A stretch of 64,000 bases of DNA. It comes from JALEFZ01 sp038527485 (GTDB taxonomy: Bacteria; Bacteroidota; Bacteroidia; J057). The first letter of the stretch is position 1. Every line of letters begins with the position of its first letter. The stretch is taken from assembly GCA_038527485.1 (NCBI GenBank), contig JBCBFT010000006.1, forward strand, positions 1-64,000, read 5' to 3'. The notes beneath the pieces are model-generated. The model worked only from the letters and a program-made list of their open reading frames with translations, was not told the origin of the DNA and did no database searches. Of the stretch, positions 63,838 to 64,000 are shown piece after piece. The translations under genes and the position numbers were made by a program.

Positions 63838-64000
63838 TTTATTGGATTTTTCAATGGATGACTCAGAGAAATTAAGCTATTGGAAAAACCAAAGCTCCAA
63901 AACATTGTTTATGTTATTCGATTTTGGCTTCTCATTTCAACAAAAATTCATTCTTGTTTAGAGAAGTCGCATATTTACGGAGAAATCAACCCTATTACAT

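Noticed and set aside
1..64000. tRNA, rRNA, CRISPR array, prophage or insertion sequence
   Set aside because: No cloverleaf-like, rRNA-like or regularly spaced repeat sequence was seen by eye, and no transposase, integrase or phage gene was found among the proteins.

Overview
The window looks like a chromosomal segment of a Bacteroidota bacterium, most likely a marine or environmental member near Saprospiria/Cytophagia (the rank below phylum is inference). The evidence is four proteins with C-terminal type IX secretion (T9SS) sorting domains, a gldA-type gliding-motility ATPase, DUF6702 and DUF4369-thioredoxin proteins, many lipoproteins, almost no Shine-Dalgarno sequences, and TAnnTTTG-type -7 promoter boxes. 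No rRNA, tRNA, CRISPR array, prophage or IS element was recognised.

Layout. 0.3-6.5 kb: a subtilisin-like protease, a membrane/peroxiredoxin-like protein translationally coupled to an aldehyde dehydrogenase, and a convergent secreted PDZ-alpha/beta hydrolase. 6.9-15.9 kb is the most distinctive part. It holds a V8-like serine protease, a divergently transcribed ECF-type sigma factor with a membrane-anchored TPR protein (putative anti-sigma), two tandem subtilisin-like lipoproteins, and a TPR-CHAT (caspase-like) protease with a C-terminal membrane anchor. Three copies of one promoter motif (CGTGAAT, exactly 17 bases, GTC) precede the V8-like protease, the sigma operon and the subtilase-CHAT operon. 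This suggests one autoregulated regulon controlling a set of proteases of three families. 16-18 kb: a beta-lactamase-family lipoprotein and a secreted SRPBCC protein.

18-39 kb is mainly envelope and secretion genes: an SLC12-like cotransporter, a PKD/T9SS protein, murQ, a large multidomain secreted alpha-amylase, moaC, an NTF2-like protein, an M1 metallopeptidase, and a minus-strand group of secreted proteins (T9SS protein plus lipoprotein, tail-fibre-like protein, and a 950-residue T9SS hydrolase-like protein).

39-45 kb: a LuxR-type regulator, DUF6702, a small secreted protein, penicillin-binding protein 1A, riboflavin synthase and a Rieske lipoprotein. 45.3-47.6 kb: a small accessory island with a PIN/UPF0175 pair, a RelE-like toxin/antitoxin pair and a Uma2-family nuclease, part of it flanked by imperfect direct repeats. 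47.7-56.2 kb: an MsbA-like ABC exporter, a second TPR-CHAT protein, gldA and an oligopeptide-type binding lipoprotein. 56.4-64 kb: two tandem DUF4369/DUF5106-thioredoxin proteins, a MazG-like pyrophosphohydrolase, a GT39-like membrane protein, dtd, an arginyltransferase-like protein and a Nudix hydrolase.

The central hypothesis is that the 6.9-15.9 kb module is a sigma-controlled proteolytic response system: a sensing/anchoring TPR protein, a sigma factor, and inducible V8, subtilisin and CHAT proteases. The shared promoter is read directly from the sequence. The cascade is inference.
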